The notes: generated by a model from the letters alone, not told the origin. Counted from the first letter of the stretch, positions 42,466 to 52,295 are shown. The stretch: 64,000 bases of DNA from Halobaculum saliterrae (GCF_009831625.1 NZ_WUUS01000002.1:62001-126000); one strand, 5' to 3'. Numbers and translations are program-made.

Positions 42466-43855
42466 CGAACCACCGCCGCACTCGCCGCGGGACGGCCTTC
42501 GCCAGCGTCCCGTCCATCCGGTCGCGGGCGGTGCCGAGCAGGCCGTTGGGCACGTACAACACGAACAGCACGAACAGCAGGCCGACGTACAGCGCGGCGT
42601 GCCCGTTCAGGAACGTGTCGATCGCTTCGGCGACTGTGAGCCCGTTGTAGAGTTCCGTCGCGAGCGTGGCGTCGCCGACGTTCGCGCGGAGGTACGGGAG
42701 CAGGCCGCCGCCCCCTCCCTCCTTGGAGAGGAACTCCCGGACGCTGGCGTCGAACAGCTCTCCGTACAGCGGCCCGGCGAGCGTGCCGAAGCCGCCGATG
42801 ATCGACACCAGCAGCGCGTCGCCGGCGACGAGGAAGTAGAAGCCGTTCTCGGGCGTCACCGAGCGCCGGAACCCGACGAACAGCGCGCCTGCGATCCCCG
42901 CGAAGAATCCGGAGGCGACGAACGCGCCGAGCTTGTACGCGTAGGTGTTGTAGCCGATCGCCCGGGCGCGCTCCTCGTTCTCCCGGATCGCTATCAGCGT
43001 CCGGCCGAACGGCGAGTGGACGAGCCGCTGCATCGCGAGGTAACAGACGAGCACGACCGCGCCGATCGCGTAGAACGACACCTCGGTCGGCGACAGGTTG
43101 ATGAAGCCGAACAGCCCCTCGATCGAGTCGCCGGTCAGCTGCCCGATTGCCACGTTCAGGCCGTCGACGCCGGGGACGCCGATCCGGAACCCCTCCAGCG
43201 TCCCCGTCACGGCCACGCCGTCGCGGGGCGCCGAGGAGACGAAGTCCCAGTCGCGGACGAACACGTACAGCACCTGCGAGAAACCGAGCGTGATCATCGC
43301 GAAGTAGACGCCCGACAGTCGGAACGACACGCTGCCGATGGCGAGCGCCAGCACCGCGGCGGCGACCCCCGCGAGGACGAGCAGCAGCATGAACGGCGTC
43401 TCCGGGCCGAGCGCCGGCAGCTTCCCGTTGGCTCCGAGCGCGACGACGTACGCGCCGGTGCCGTAGAACGCCGCGTGGCCGAAAGAGAGGTAGCCGGTGT
43501 AGCCGCTGATGAAGTCGAACGACATCGCGAACAGCCCGAAGAACAGCACGACGACGAGCGTCTCGATCCGCGGGAGCACCGCGACGACCTCTGTCGACAG
43601 GCCGGAGTCCGCGAGCAGGGCGTAGACGCCGGGGTACAGCGCGAACGCGAGCACCACGACGAGGTGAACGAGGTGATCCTCCGCGTACTGCCGGTACCAC
43701 GCGGCCTCAGTCCCGCCGCCGTACCGCTCGATCGCGGCCGCGGCGTCGCCGCCGGCCTCGGTGTCTGCCGTCGCGTCTACGGCTTCCCCGCCGTCGCAGA
43801 TAGCCGTCTCGGATGAACCGGCCCCGTCGACGGCGCCGTCGTCGGGGGAGCTAAT
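42458..43855 (-). CDS. livM: Branched-chain-amino-acid-type ABC permease (second subunit)
   Basis: 465 residues if translated from ATT 43855-43853, 399 from the first conventional start GTG 43657. Eight or more hydrophobic helices; the permease loop SPFGRTLIAIRENEERARAI and ISGYTGYLSFGHAAFYGTGA are LivM signatures. The 66 codons before 43657 are stop-free, have nearly all G/C third bases, and contain AAWYRQYAEDHLVHLVVVL, which completes the first helix. They contain no ATG, GTG or TTG. The only candidate is ATT overlapping livH's TAG (ATTAG), as in the ATGA overlaps elsewhere in this operon. Confidence 0.85.
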   Translation of the reverse strand: MSSPDDGAVDGAGSSETAICDGGEAVDATADTEAGGDAAAAIERYGGGTEAAWYRQYAEDHLVHLVVVLAFALYPGVYALLADSGLSTEVVAVLPRIETLVVVLFFGLFAMSFDFISGYTGYLSFGHAAFYGTGAYVVALGANGKLPALGPETPFMLLLVLAGVAAAVLALAIGSVSFRLSGVYFAMITLGFSQVLYVFVRDWDFVSSAPRDGVAVTGTLEGFRIGVPGVDGLNVAIGQLTGDSIEGLFGFINLSPTEVSFYAIGAVVLVCYLAMQRLVHSPFGRTLIAIRENEERARAIGYNTYAYKLGAFVASGFFAGIAGALFVGFRRSVTPENGFYFLVAGDALLVSIIGGFGTLAGPLYGELFDASVREFLSKEGGGGGLLPYLRANVGDATLATELYNGLTVAEAIDTFLNGHAALYVGLLFVLFVLYVPNGLLGTARDRMDGTLAKAVPRRVRRWFDG

Positions 43856-44906
43856 GGCCCCCCACCTCCGAGACGCCGTACAGCCCCTGCGGCTTCACGA
43901 TCAGCGTGATCACGAGCACGAGGAACACCACCATCTCCGGCAGGCCGGTGAAGTCGACGAAGTTCTGGAACCACCACGTCATCGACGAGTCGACGAGGCC
44001 GACGATCAGCGCCGCCACGACGGTGCCGCGGAACGTCCCGAGGCCGCCGACGATCACGACGACGAACGCCGGCAGCAGCGTCTCCGCGGCCAGCGGCACC
44101 GACGCGCCCCACGAGGGGTCCCACGCAAGCAGCACGCCGGCGGCCCCGGCGATGCCGGTCCCGAGCGCGAACACGACGGTGAACACGCGGTTCACGTCGA
44201 CGCCAAGCGCCGACAGCATCTCGCTGTCCTCGCCGCCGGCGCGCACGTACAGCCCGTACCGCGTCCGGGTGAGGAACAGGTGCACCCCGACGACGGTCGC
44301 GACACCGAACAGGATCTGGAACAGCTCCAGCCCGCTCACGGAGACCCCGGCGGCGCCGACCGACTCGGCGAGAACGACCGGCTTCGTCCCGAGCACGTCC
44401 TGCCACACGGTCGTCGGCTGCAGGCCGTAGAACAGGACGACGATGCGCGCCAGTTCGTCGAGGACCAGCGTCACGCCGAAGGTAAGCAGGATCTGATACA
44501 GCGGCGGCCGGTCGTAGATCGGTCTGACGAGTCCGACTTCTATCCCACCACCTAACGCTGCAAGCGCGCCGAAGGCGACGACGACGGCGACGCCGAACGC
44601 CAGCAGTCGCCCGACCCCGCCGGTCGATTGTGCGACCGCAACTACGAGTACCAGCCCGCCGAGGTACGCGCCGAGCATCGTCAGTGAACCGTGGGCGAAG
44701 TTGAGGACTCCCATCAGACCGAACACGAGCGTCAGCCCGGCGGCGATCATGACGTAGAGGCTCGCCTCAGCGATCCCGCGGAGGATCACGTCCACGAGCG
44801 TCGTCGGCGAGAGGAACTCGATCAACGCGTCCGCGAACTGCAGCGGGATCGACGGTCCGGCGGGTGCAAGCGATGCCAGCGACGCGAGCGCGACACCGGC
44901 GCTCAT
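43851..44906 (-). CDS. livH: Branched-chain-amino-acid-type ABC permease (first subunit)
   Basis: 351 residues from ATG 44906, which overlaps livF's stop (ATGA). About eight hydrophobic helices; GLTLVFGLMGVLNFAHGSLT is the LivH N-terminal signature and the C-terminal loop GGLGTFRGTVVAALIVGLVD is typical. With livM it forms the membrane channel. Substrate is probably a carboxylic acid or amino acid; the ABC class cannot be resolved by sequence. Confidence 0.92.
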   Translation of the reverse strand: MSAGVALASLASLAPAGPSIPLQFADALIEFLSPTTLVDVILRGIAEASLYVMIAAGLTLVFGLMGVLNFAHGSLTMLGAYLGGLVLVVAVAQSTGGVGRLLAFGVAVVVAFGALAALGGGIEVGLVRPIYDRPPLYQILLTFGVTLVLDELARIVVLFYGLQPTTVWQDVLGTKPVVLAESVGAAGVSVSGLELFQILFGVATVVGVHLFLTRTRYGLYVRAGGEDSEMLSALGVDVNRVFTVVFALGTGIAGAAGVLLAWDPSWGASVPLAAETLLPAFVVVIVGGLGTFRGTVVAALIVGLVDSSMTWWFQNFVDFTGLPEMVVFLVLVITLIVKPQGLYGVSEVGGH

Positions 44907-45721
44907 GCCGAGAGGTACCTCCGGAGTCGTTCGCCCTCGGCGCTGACGGCGTCGGTGTCGCCCTCGTCGACGACGGTGCCGTGGTCGAGCACGTAGAACC
45001 GGTCGGCCACGTCGAGCGCGAGCGGGAGGTTCTGTTCGACCAGCAGCATAGTCGTGTCGGAGGCCGCCTCGGTCAGCGCCTCCGCGACCGCCTCTACGAT
45101 GAGCGGCGCCAGCCCCTCGCTGGGCTCGTCCACGAGCAGCAGGTCGTTGTCGCCGACGAGTCCGCGGGCGATCGAGAGCATCTGCTGTTGGCCGCCCGAG
45201 AGGTCTCCCGCCTTCGCCTCGCGCCGCTCCCGGAGGTCCGGGAACGTCTCGAACGCGAGCTCCAACGCCGCGTCGGCGTCGTCGGCGTCCGGGACGGCCA
45301 CGCGGACGTTCTCCTCGACGGTGAGCTGTCCGAACATCCGCCTGTCCTCCGGGATCCACCCGAGACCGCGGGCGGCGACCTCGTGCGTGTCGCGGCCGAC
45401 CAACTCCTCGCCGCGGTAGCGGACCGATCCCTCGCGGGGAGGCGTCAGCTGCAGCACCGAGCGCAGCGTCGTCGTCTTGCCGACGCCGTTTCGACCCATC
45501 AGCGCGACCACCTCGCCCTCGTACACGTCGAGGTCGACGCCCTCGAGCACGTGGCTGTCGCCGTAGTACGTCTCGACGCCCGACAGCGAGAGCAGTGGCT
45601 CGTCGCGTTCCTCGCTCGATGGCCCGTCGCCCGACGACTGGTCGGCGGCGCTCTCGCCGGTGTCCTGTGACGGATCGACGCTCGCATCAGAATTCGAATC
45701 CGGACCCGCGTCCGAGCTCAC
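44903..45721 (-). CDS. livF: ABC transporter ATP-binding protein
   Basis: 272 residues. Walker A MGRNGVGKTTT, signature DLSGGQQQMLSIAR, Walker B LLLVDEPSEGLAP, and IPEDRRMFGQLTVEENV, characteristic of LivF-type subunits. A disordered acidic N-terminal ~35 residues (DSSSDGPSSEE-like) precedes it. Overlaps livG by 4 bases. Confidence 0.94.
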   Translation of the reverse strand: MSSDAGPDSNSDASVDPSQDTGESAADQSSGDGPSSEERDEPLLSLSGVETYYGDSHVLEGVDLDVYEGEVVALMGRNGVGKTTTLRSVLQLTPPREGSVRYRGEELVGRDTHEVAARGLGWIPEDRRMFGQLTVEENVRVAVPDADDADAALELAFETFPDLRERREAKAGDLSGGQQQMLSIARGLVGDNDLLLVDEPSEGLAPLIVEAVAEALTEAASDTTMLLVEQNLPLALDVADRFYVLDHGTVVDEGDTDAVSAEGERLRRYLSA

Positions 45722-46602
45722 GCCGGTTCACCTCCGTCGTTCGAGCCGGTGGACGCGTCGGACGACGCGCCGTCGTCGGCGCTCCCGGGCTCGTACCCGC
45801 CGAGGTACGCCCGCTGGACCGCGGGGTCGTCCCTGACGGCCGCGGGCTCGTCGTCAGCGATCACCGCGCCCTGATTCAACACGACGACACGGTCGGACAC
45901 CTCCATCACGATGTCCATGTTGTGCTCGACGAGCAGTACGGCGTGGTCGGTGGCGACGTCCTCGATCAGGTCGACGACGCGGTCGACGCTCTCCGAGGAG
46001 ACGCCGGCGTTCGGTTCGTCGAGGAGGAGGACGTCCGGGTCGCCCGCGAGCGCGACGCCGACCTCCAGCTGACGCTTGGCTCCGTGCGACAGCGCGCTGG
46101 CGGGCTCGTCGGCGCGATCGGCGAGGTCGACACGATCGAGGATGGCGTACGCCTCCTCGATGTACTCCTCGAGCTGCCCGGCGTTTCGCCAGAAGTTCAT
46201 CCCGTCGCCGCCGGCGGCCTGCGCGGCGACACGGACGTTCTCCAGCACGGTCGAGTTGGGGAACACATTGGTCACCTGGTACGACCGGTGGACCCCCAGC
46301 GAGGCGACCTCGTGCGGCTCCGCGCCGGTGATGTCGCGCCAACCGTCGGCGCCGTTCCCGTCGTCCCCCGTGCTCGCACCCCCTTCGCCGTCGTCGCCCT
46401 CGACGCGCCCCGCTCCCGTTCGGAGCTCGACGGATCCCTCGGTGGGTTCCAGCACCCCCGTGAGGAGGTTGAAGAACGTCGTCTTTCCGGCGCCGTTGGG
46501 GCCGATCAGCGAGCACAGCTCGTCGCTCTCGAGCGCGAAGTCGACGTCGTCGACCGCGGTGAGCCCGCCGAACCGCTTCGTGAGACCGCTCGTGCGGAGC
46601 AT
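45718..46602 (-). CDS. livG: ABC transporter ATP-binding protein
   Basis: 294 residues. Walker A GPNGAGKTTFFNLLTG, ABC signature region ALSHGAKRQLEVG (SHGAKR is LivG-type), Walker B LLLDEPNAGVSSES, and VLENVRVAAQ. A ~40-residue acidic insert (DDGEGGASTGDDGNG) follows the Walker A region. The start is adjacent to the livJ stop (46603). Confidence 0.94.
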   Translation of the reverse strand: MLRTSGLTKRFGGLTAVDDVDFALESDELCSLIGPNGAGKTTFFNLLTGVLEPTEGSVELRTGAGRVEGDDGEGGASTGDDGNGADGWRDITGAEPHEVASLGVHRSYQVTNVFPNSTVLENVRVAAQAAGGDGMNFWRNAGQLEEYIEEAYAILDRVDLADRADEPASALSHGAKRQLEVGVALAGDPDVLLLDEPNAGVSSESVDRVVDLIEDVATDHAVLLVEHNMDIVMEVSDRVVVLNQGAVIADDEPAAVRDDPAVQRAYLGGYEPGSADDGASSDASTGSNDGGEPA

Positions 46603-48033
46603 CTACAGCGAGCAGTTCATGCTGTCGCTGTCGGCCGGGATCGTCGTCTCGTCGGCCGAGATGCGCGCGACGGGGTCGCTCGGCTGGATCGGCGCGCCCC
46701 ACGAATCGCTCCACTCGTCGGCAGTCGGAGCGACGTTCGCGACGGTCATCTCCGAACGCGCCTGGTTGTTGTACTCCTGGAAGGTGTACGCGTCGGCGCC
46801 CTTCGGCGTGTCCGCGACGGTCATCCCGCGCAGCGCCGACGCGATGTCGGCGCCCTCGGTGGAGCCGCTCTCCTCGACCGCCTGCACGATGGCGGAGGCG
46901 GCGGTGAAGGTTCCGGAGGTGAACAGGTCCGGAACCTTCCCATAAGCGTTCACGTACCCCTCGACGAACGCGGAGTTGATCTCGTTGTCGTACTGGTTCC
47001 AGTGGTAGCGCGTCGTGAACGGGCCGATGCCGGCGCCGTCCAGCTTCTCCTGGGTGAGCGGCTCGCCCAGTTGGTTCTGGAGGAGTCCGCCGACGACGTT
47101 GTTGGTGATCTCGGTCGCGAAGCCGCCGAACACCGTGTAGTCGTAGTCGCCGTTGAGGTACGACGTGAACAGCGCCGGGAGCGTGGCGACGGTGAAGCCG
47201 CCGACGATCCCCTCGGCGCCCGCCTCGGCGGCGTTGTCGAGTAGGCCCTCCCACTCGCTGTACCCCTGCGGAACGAAGCGCTTGCCGACGATCTCGACGC
47301 CCTCGGCGGTGAGGACCTCCTCGTAGTTGTTGACGACGGCGCGGCCGAACGAGTAGTCGGCGCCGAACAGGTACACCCGCGAGACGTCCGACTCCCGGGC
47401 GACGTACCGGCCGCCCGAACGCGCGTCCATCGCGGTGTTCTCCGAGGCACGGAACACCTGCTCCCCGCAGGCTTCCGACTCGGAGGTGACGGAGGCGGAC
47501 GCCGCGGGACCGATCATCAGCGGGACGCCCGCCTGCTTGGCGACCGTCTGGCTCACGCGCGTGGCCGCCCCCGAGGAGGTGAGCCCGAACAGCATGTCCA
47601 CGTCCTCGTCGGTGACGAGGTTCGTCGCGAGCGACTGCGCGGTGTCAGCCGAGAACTGCGTGTCGCGGATCAGGAGTTCGTAGTCCACGTCGCCGACCGT
47701 GACCGTCTGGGTCCCCGTCTCCGCGGACACCTGCGGCTCCCCGCCCGCCTTGTACGCCATCCCGGAGGAGAACCCCCACAGGGCCTGCTGCCCGTAGTAC
47801 TGGAGGTCCCCGGAGATGGGCTGGAGCACGCCGATCTTCACCGTTCCCGACGCTCCGCTCGAACCGTCTGTTGTCGTACCGTCCATGTCTTCGCTGGCTT
47901 CAGTGTCCGTCTCCATGGTATCCCCGTCGGTCTCTGTTCCGTCGCCGTTACCGCCCGAACACCCGGCGAGGCCGGCGATACCGGTCGCTCCCAGCGCCGC
48001 CAGCGTTCGCCGCCGTGTGATACGCTCACTCAT
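46603..48033 (-). CDS. livJ: ABC transporter substrate-binding lipoprotein
   Basis: 476 residues from ATG 48033. The Tat signal ITRRRTLAALGATGIAG precedes the lipobox LAGC (Cys25) and a Thr/Asp-rich linker. The mature part is a LivJ/HAAT type-I periplasmic-binding fold (GVLQPISGDLQYYGQQALWG, GLTSSGAATRVSQTVAKQAG, VPLMIGPAASASV). It captures the transporter's substrate outside the cell. First gene of the operon; the 14-bp element at 48072-48085 lies 39 nt upstream. Confidence 0.93.
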   Translation of the reverse strand: MSERITRRRTLAALGATGIAGLAGCSGGNGDGTETDGDTMETDTEASEDMDGTTTDGSSGASGTVKIGVLQPISGDLQYYGQQALWGFSSGMAYKAGGEPQVSAETGTQTVTVGDVDYELLIRDTQFSADTAQSLATNLVTDEDVDMLFGLTSSGAATRVSQTVAKQAGVPLMIGPAASASVTSESEACGEQVFRASENTAMDARSGGRYVARESDVSRVYLFGADYSFGRAVVNNYEEVLTAEGVEIVGKRFVPQGYSEWEGLLDNAAEAGAEGIVGGFTVATLPALFTSYLNGDYDYTVFGGFATEITNNVVGGLLQNQLGEPLTQEKLDGAGIGPFTTRYHWNQYDNEINSAFVEGYVNAYGKVPDLFTSGTFTAASAIVQAVEESGSTEGADIASALRGMTVADTPKGADAYTFQEYNNQARSEMTVANVAPTADEWSDSWGAPIQPSDPVARISADETTIPADSDSMNCSL

Positions 48034-48071
48034 ACACTGCGATACTATGAGGTATCCGGCAAGAACTGCGT

Positions 48072-48085
48072 GGTTAACATGTGAA
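48072..48085 (-). promoter_or_regulatory. 14-bp shared promoter element upstream of livJ
   Basis: TTCACATGTTAACC on the minus strand, with the near edge 39 nt before ATG 48033. Identical in all 14 bases to 52334-52347. Contains the palindrome AACATGTT overlapping a GTTAAC TATA-like core, so it is probably an operator/promoter element. Confidence 0.6.
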
Positions 48086-48253
48086 CGAGCGGGCGCTCGC
48101 ACACACTGACTTCGACAGGTACGGGTCCATTGGTCCGGTCGGTGGCTCACAACGCTCGATCGGTCCCATGAGTGGCCCTCACACAGACGCCCCTGCCCCG
48201 CGTCGAAGACCATATCTCGGTCCGGACAGCATGACTTCATCAATGACGCGTCC

Positions 48254-48889
48254 ATGATACTGGTACTCGACAACGCGGTCGACGGCGGCTACATGGCCGG
48301 CGAGATCGTACACTTCCTTCCCGAAGCCCGCGCCTACAACTACCCCAACGAGGACGGCGACCCGAACCTCGATGATGTTGACGGCGTCGTGATCGGTGGG
48401 AGCGGCGCCGGCGTCTACGACGAACCGGACCAACCGTGGATCGCCGATCAGAAGCGGTTGGCGCGTCGTCTCGTCGAGGAGGGAGTGCCGACGCTCGGCA
48501 TCTGCTTCGGCCACCAGATCCTGAACGCCGCGCTCGGCGGGGCGGTCGAGGACAGCGGGACGACTCGTCTCCACCTCCGTGACGCCGAGTTCGACGACGA
48601 ACCCCTGTTCAACGGGGTCGAACCGACCGTGCCCGTCCTCCACTCCGACGTGGTGACCGAACTCGGCGACGGGATGGAGGTCATCGGGCGCGCGGACTAC
48701 TACGAGTACTTCGCCACCCGACACCGCGACAGTCCCGTCTGGTCCGTCCAGTACCACCCCGAGTTCACTCCCCGGATCGTCGACGAGTACGACGGTTGGG
48801 AGGAGTCCGCCCGCTCCTTCGAGGAGTCGACCGCCACTCGAACGCTCGCGAACTTCGCGGACCTCGTGGAGTCGTACGCGAACGACTGA
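48254..48889 (+). CDS. Class I glutamine amidotransferase-like protein
   Basis: 211 residues. GVVIGGSGAGVYDEP is the oxyanion strand; nucleophile Cys84 is in LGICFGHQILNAALGG; His168 and Glu170 are in WSVQYHPEF. The triad is complete. It resembles the separate GuaA glutaminase subunit of archaeal GMP synthases but also other amidotransferases; no partner synthetase gene is nearby. Stands alone, divergent from livJ. Confidence 0.85.
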   Translation: MILVLDNAVDGGYMAGEIVHFLPEARAYNYPNEDGDPNLDDVDGVVIGGSGAGVYDEPDQPWIADQKRLARRLVEEGVPTLGICFGHQILNAALGGAVEDSGTTRLHLRDAEFDDEPLFNGVEPTVPVLHSDVVTELGDGMEVIGRADYYEYFATRHRDSPVWSVQYHPEFTPRIVDEYDGWEESARSFEESTATRTLANFADLVESYAND

Positions 48890-48961
48890 GTCCGGAACAC
48901 ACACCGAGTCACGGGGTGTCCGTACGCGACGGGGGATCGGTCGACGGGATCGCTGGACAGG

Positions 48962-49666
48962 TCACTCCTCCAACTCCCCCATCGCGTCGACGACGCGCTG
49001 GAGCATCTTCCGTTGCCCGCGCCGGAGGTTCTTCGAGACGGCGGGCTTGGACACGTCGAACTCCTCCGCGAGTGTGCCCAGCGTGGCCGAACGTGGGCTC
49101 TCGAAGTACCCCTCGGTGGCGGCCGTCTCCAGCGTCTCGCGTTCGACGTCCGAGAGGTCCTTACAGCCCTCGATGAGCGTCATCGCGGCGCCGGCGTTCT
49201 GGATGAAGCTCTGTAGCTCCGGCAGCTCCGGCTCATCGCGTTCGAGCACCTCGTACTCGTTGTCGCGGTCGAGCCGGGAGAGCGTCCCGTCGGCCTCCCC
49301 GCGGTCGTCGAAGCCCACGTGCCACAGCTCCGAGCCGTCGGCGATGTAGAAGGGACCGGTGATGTAGCCGCCGCCGTCGCGGACGGTCGACATCGCGGCC
49401 GTCTCGTCGATGACGGTCCGGATGTGGCCGACGCCACCCGTCTTCGAGATGAGCGAGTACTCCCGGAGGCCGTCGTGTTCGCGCAGTTCCGTCAACCCCC
49501 GGCCGAGCGACTCCCGGTCGTCGCCCTCGACGACCATCCGCGTCTCCAGTGACTCGGTCGCCGTATCGAACTCCCAGTGCACCGCCGAGAACGCGAGGTC
49601 GTGCTCCTCGGTGGCGTGGATGAACGGGCAGTCGTACTGCTCCATGTCCAGGGTGACATCGATCAT
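48962..49666 (-). CDS. Bat-like HTH_10 transcriptional regulator
   Basis: 234 residues. The N-terminal ~170 residues (VTLDMEQYDCPFIHATEEHD) form the haloarchaeal sensor domain of bacterio-opsin-activator-like proteins. The C-terminal HTH_10 runs LSDVERETLETAATEGYFES, ATLGTLAEEFDVSKPAVSK and RRGQRKMLQRV. It is positioned between the ABC-transporter operon and the acyl-CoA synthetase operon, so it is the natural candidate to act at the shared 14-bp element, though this is not shown. Confidence 0.9.
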   Translation of the reverse strand: MIDVTLDMEQYDCPFIHATEEHDLAFSAVHWEFDTATESLETRMVVEGDDRESLGRGLTELREHDGLREYSLISKTGGVGHIRTVIDETAAMSTVRDGGGYITGPFYIADGSELWHVGFDDRGEADGTLSRLDRDNEYEVLERDEPELPELQSFIQNAGAAMTLIEGCKDLSDVERETLETAATEGYFESPRSATLGTLAEEFDVSKPAVSKNLRRGQRKMLQRVVDAMGELEE

Positions 49667-49822
49667 GGTGCTCCCTCCGATCGGTGCACGATTGGCCGAT
49701 ACCTACATAATTGTTTGTGTTGGTGGCGACCGCCGAATACTCCGGGCGCCGAGTTCGCCGATCGCGATTCCGGGGGCGACGACTGTTCAGTCGACGGAGC
49801 GCCCTCTCCCGCCACTGAGCGA

Positions 49823-51493
49823 TCACCGCTGTCCGCCGAACCGTTCGCGCACCGCCTCTCGGTCGATCTTCGACGGTCCGGAGTGGGGGAACTCCTCGAC
49901 GAACGCGAGATGACGGGGATGTTTGAAGCCCGCCAGCCGACCGTCGAGAAACGCTCGCAGTTCGGTCAGCGTGAGCGAGTCGTCCCCCTGCACGACGGCT
50001 TTCCCGACGGTGCCCCAGGTGTCGTCGGGCACGCCGATGACGACCGCCTCCCTGACCTTCGGGTGGTCGGTGAGCGCGTTCTCGATCTCGGCGGGGAAGA
50101 CGTTCTCGCCGCCGCTGACGTACATGTTCTTCTTGCGCCCCTCGATGTGGTAGTAGCCGTCGTCGTCGACGCGCGCGAGATCGCCCGTCGAGACCCATCC
50201 GTCGCCGAAGGTCTCGGCAGTCTCCGCGGGCGCGTTCCAGTAGCGGTCGGCCGCCGCGGGGCTCGACAGTTCGAGCTCGCCCACCGCTCCCCGATCGACG
50301 GGTTCGCCGTCGGCGTCGACGATCCGCGCGGAGACGTGTGGTGCGGGCACGCCGACGGCGTCCGCCTTCTCGCGGGGCCAGTCGTCCGGCATCGCGAAGT
50401 TGTTCGGGCCACACTCGGTGAGACCGTACCCCTGTGAGAGGTCCACGCCGCGGTCCCACCACGTCTCCAGCACCGACCGCCGGCAGGGGCCGCCGCCGGA
50501 CTTGGCGAACCGGAGCGACGAGAGGTCCGTGTCGGCCCACGCGTCGTGCTCGGACATCATCCGCAGGACCGCCGGCACCGCCACGAGCACGGTCGCCTCG
50601 CGGTCGTCGACGACGTCGAGGACTCGCCCGGGGTCGAACTCCCGCGCGATGACGACGGTGCCGCCGACGTGGAACAGCGGAACGGTGAGGACGTTCCACC
50701 CGCCGGTGTGGAACAGCGGGAACGGCATCGGCGTCACATCGTCCCCGCGCAGGTTCCACGCGGCGATCGTCGTCATCGAGTTCCAGTACACCGCGCGGTG
50801 GGGGATCACCGTCTGCTTCGGCGTCCCGGTCGACCCGCCGGTGTGAAGGAACAGGTGTGGATCCGACAGCGACACCTCGGGTCGATCGAGGTCGCCTTCC
50901 CCCGGGCACGCGTCGGCCTCGGTTGCGCCGTTCTCGGTCGTGTCCCTTCCGGTCCCGACCCGCGACCTGGCCTCCTCGAACGGTTCGCCGTCGAGGTCGT
51001 CGGCCGCAGTCTCGACGGCGCCCGTGTCGTCGCCGACGACGAACACCCGCGTGTCGTCGATATCGACGTCGGCGTCGCTGAGGGCGTCGGTAACGAGATC
51101 GGCCGATCCCGGTTCGACGACGACCGCAGTCGGGTCGGTGTCGGCGACGAGTTCGGACACCTCCGGGGGCGCCAGCCGGTGCGACAGCGGCGCGAGCACG
51201 GCGCCGATCTTCCCCGTGGCGAAGAACAGGTCAACGAGCGCCGGTCGGTTCCGCGAGAGCGTCACCACACGGTCGCCCTTCCCCACGTCCGCAGAGCGCA
51301 GCAGCCGGGCCGTCCGGACCGCCCGGTCGTTTAGCTCGGCGTACGTGTACTCCCGGCCGGAGCTCCCGTCGACGAGCCCGACGCGTTCGGGCGACAGCGC
51401 CGCGCGACGACCCGACCAGTCGCCGACCCAGTCCGGACCCGCCGGTCGCGCGCCCCCTGTGGTTCCGGACTGGCGCCCGGATCCCTCAGACAT
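49823..51493 (-). CDS. Acyl-CoA synthetase (AMP-forming)
   Basis: 556 residues, full length. The P-loop LHTGGSTGTPKQTVIPH, A5 region LSQGYGLTECGPNNF, A7/A8 hinge STGDLARVDDDGYYHIEGRK and the C-terminal lysine in GPSKIDREAVRERF are intact. It activates a carboxylic acid to its CoA thioester using ATP; fatty or aromatic acid specificity is undetermined. Starts 8 bases inside the hydrolase gene's end, so co-transcribed from the 52.3-kb promoter region. Confidence 0.92.
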   Translation of the reverse strand: MSEGSGRQSGTTGGARPAGPDWVGDWSGRRAALSPERVGLVDGSSGREYTYAELNDRAVRTARLLRSADVGKGDRVVTLSRNRPALVDLFFATGKIGAVLAPLSHRLAPPEVSELVADTDPTAVVVEPGSADLVTDALSDADVDIDDTRVFVVGDDTGAVETAADDLDGEPFEEARSRVGTGRDTTENGATEADACPGEGDLDRPEVSLSDPHLFLHTGGSTGTPKQTVIPHRAVYWNSMTTIAAWNLRGDDVTPMPFPLFHTGGWNVLTVPLFHVGGTVVIAREFDPGRVLDVVDDREATVLVAVPAVLRMMSEHDAWADTDLSSLRFAKSGGGPCRRSVLETWWDRGVDLSQGYGLTECGPNNFAMPDDWPREKADAVGVPAPHVSARIVDADGEPVDRGAVGELELSSPAAADRYWNAPAETAETFGDGWVSTGDLARVDDDGYYHIEGRKKNMYVSGGENVFPAEIENALTDHPKVREAVVIGVPDDTWGTVGKAVVQGDDSLTLTELRAFLDGRLAGFKHPRHLAFVEEFPHSGPSKIDREAVRERFGGQR

Positions 51494-52295
51494 CGTCGAG
51501 GAACGCGGTAAGTCGGTCGTTCACGCGCTCGGACTCCTCGATGAAGAACAGGTGTGAGCCTCCCTCGACGAACTCGGCCTCGGCGTCGGGGATCGCCTCG
51601 GCGAGCAGTTCGCCGTTCCCGACGGGAAGCACCCGATCGTCGGTGCCGTGGGCGACGAGCGTCGGGACCGAGACCGCGCCGAGTTCATCGCTGGCGTCGA
51701 ACGCCTCCACGGCTGCACCTTGTGCCTCCCGCGCGCTCGGCGGCGCGTCCGACTCCAGCCGCCAGTCGACGATCCGCTCGACGAGATCCGGGTTGTCCTC
51801 GAAGAAGCCGTCGCTGACGGCGGGCGCCATCTTGTACCGGATCGCCTCGCGCTCGTCGGCGTCGTCGGGAACGGAGAACATCCGCTCGAGCGTGGACTCG
51901 GGCGTCGGGATCGCGTCGGGACCGCCCGGAGAGGTACACAACAGGGCGAGCGACCGCGCCCGGTCGTACGTCAGTGCGTACCGTTGGGCGACCATTCCTC
52001 CCATTGACGCGCCGACGACGTGCGCCGCGTCGACCCCGGCGTCGACGAGCACGGCCTCCAGATCGCCGGCCAGTTGCCCTATCGTGTACGGCCCCTCCGG
52101 CACGCCCGACTCGCCGGTCCCGCGATTGTCCCACAGCACCACGTGGTACGACTCCGCGAGCGCGTCGGCCTGCCAGTTCCACATCCAGCGGCCGTAGCCG
52201 AGCCCCTCACACAGGACGACCGTCTCCGCCTCGGCGGGGTCGCGGCCGCGCTCCTCGTAGGCGATCGCGACGCCGTCGTGATCCGCCGTTTGCAT
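51486..52295 (-). CDS. Alpha/beta hydrolase
   Basis: 269 residues from ATG 52295 (an ATG 30 bases earlier is weaker). Nucleophile motif GASMGG at about residue 96, HGTDDRVLP with the acid Asp and GSHLFFIEE with the catalytic His. It resembles 3-oxoadipate enol-lactonase-type hydrolases and similar esterases. Head of the hydrolase-CoA ligase operon; the 14-bp element lies 39 nt before the ATG. Confidence 0.88.
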   Translation of the reverse strand: MQTADHDGVAIAYEERGRDPAEAETVVLCEGLGYGRWMWNWQADALAESYHVVLWDNRGTGESGVPEGPYTIGQLAGDLEAVLVDAGVDAAHVVGASMGGMVAQRYALTYDRARSLALLCTSPGGPDAIPTPESTLERMFSVPDDADEREAIRYKMAPAVSDGFFEDNPDLVERIVDWRLESDAPPSAREAQGAAVEAFDASDELGAVSVPTLVAHGTDDRVLPVGNGELLAEAIPDAEAEFVEGGSHLFFIEESERVNDRLTAFLDDV

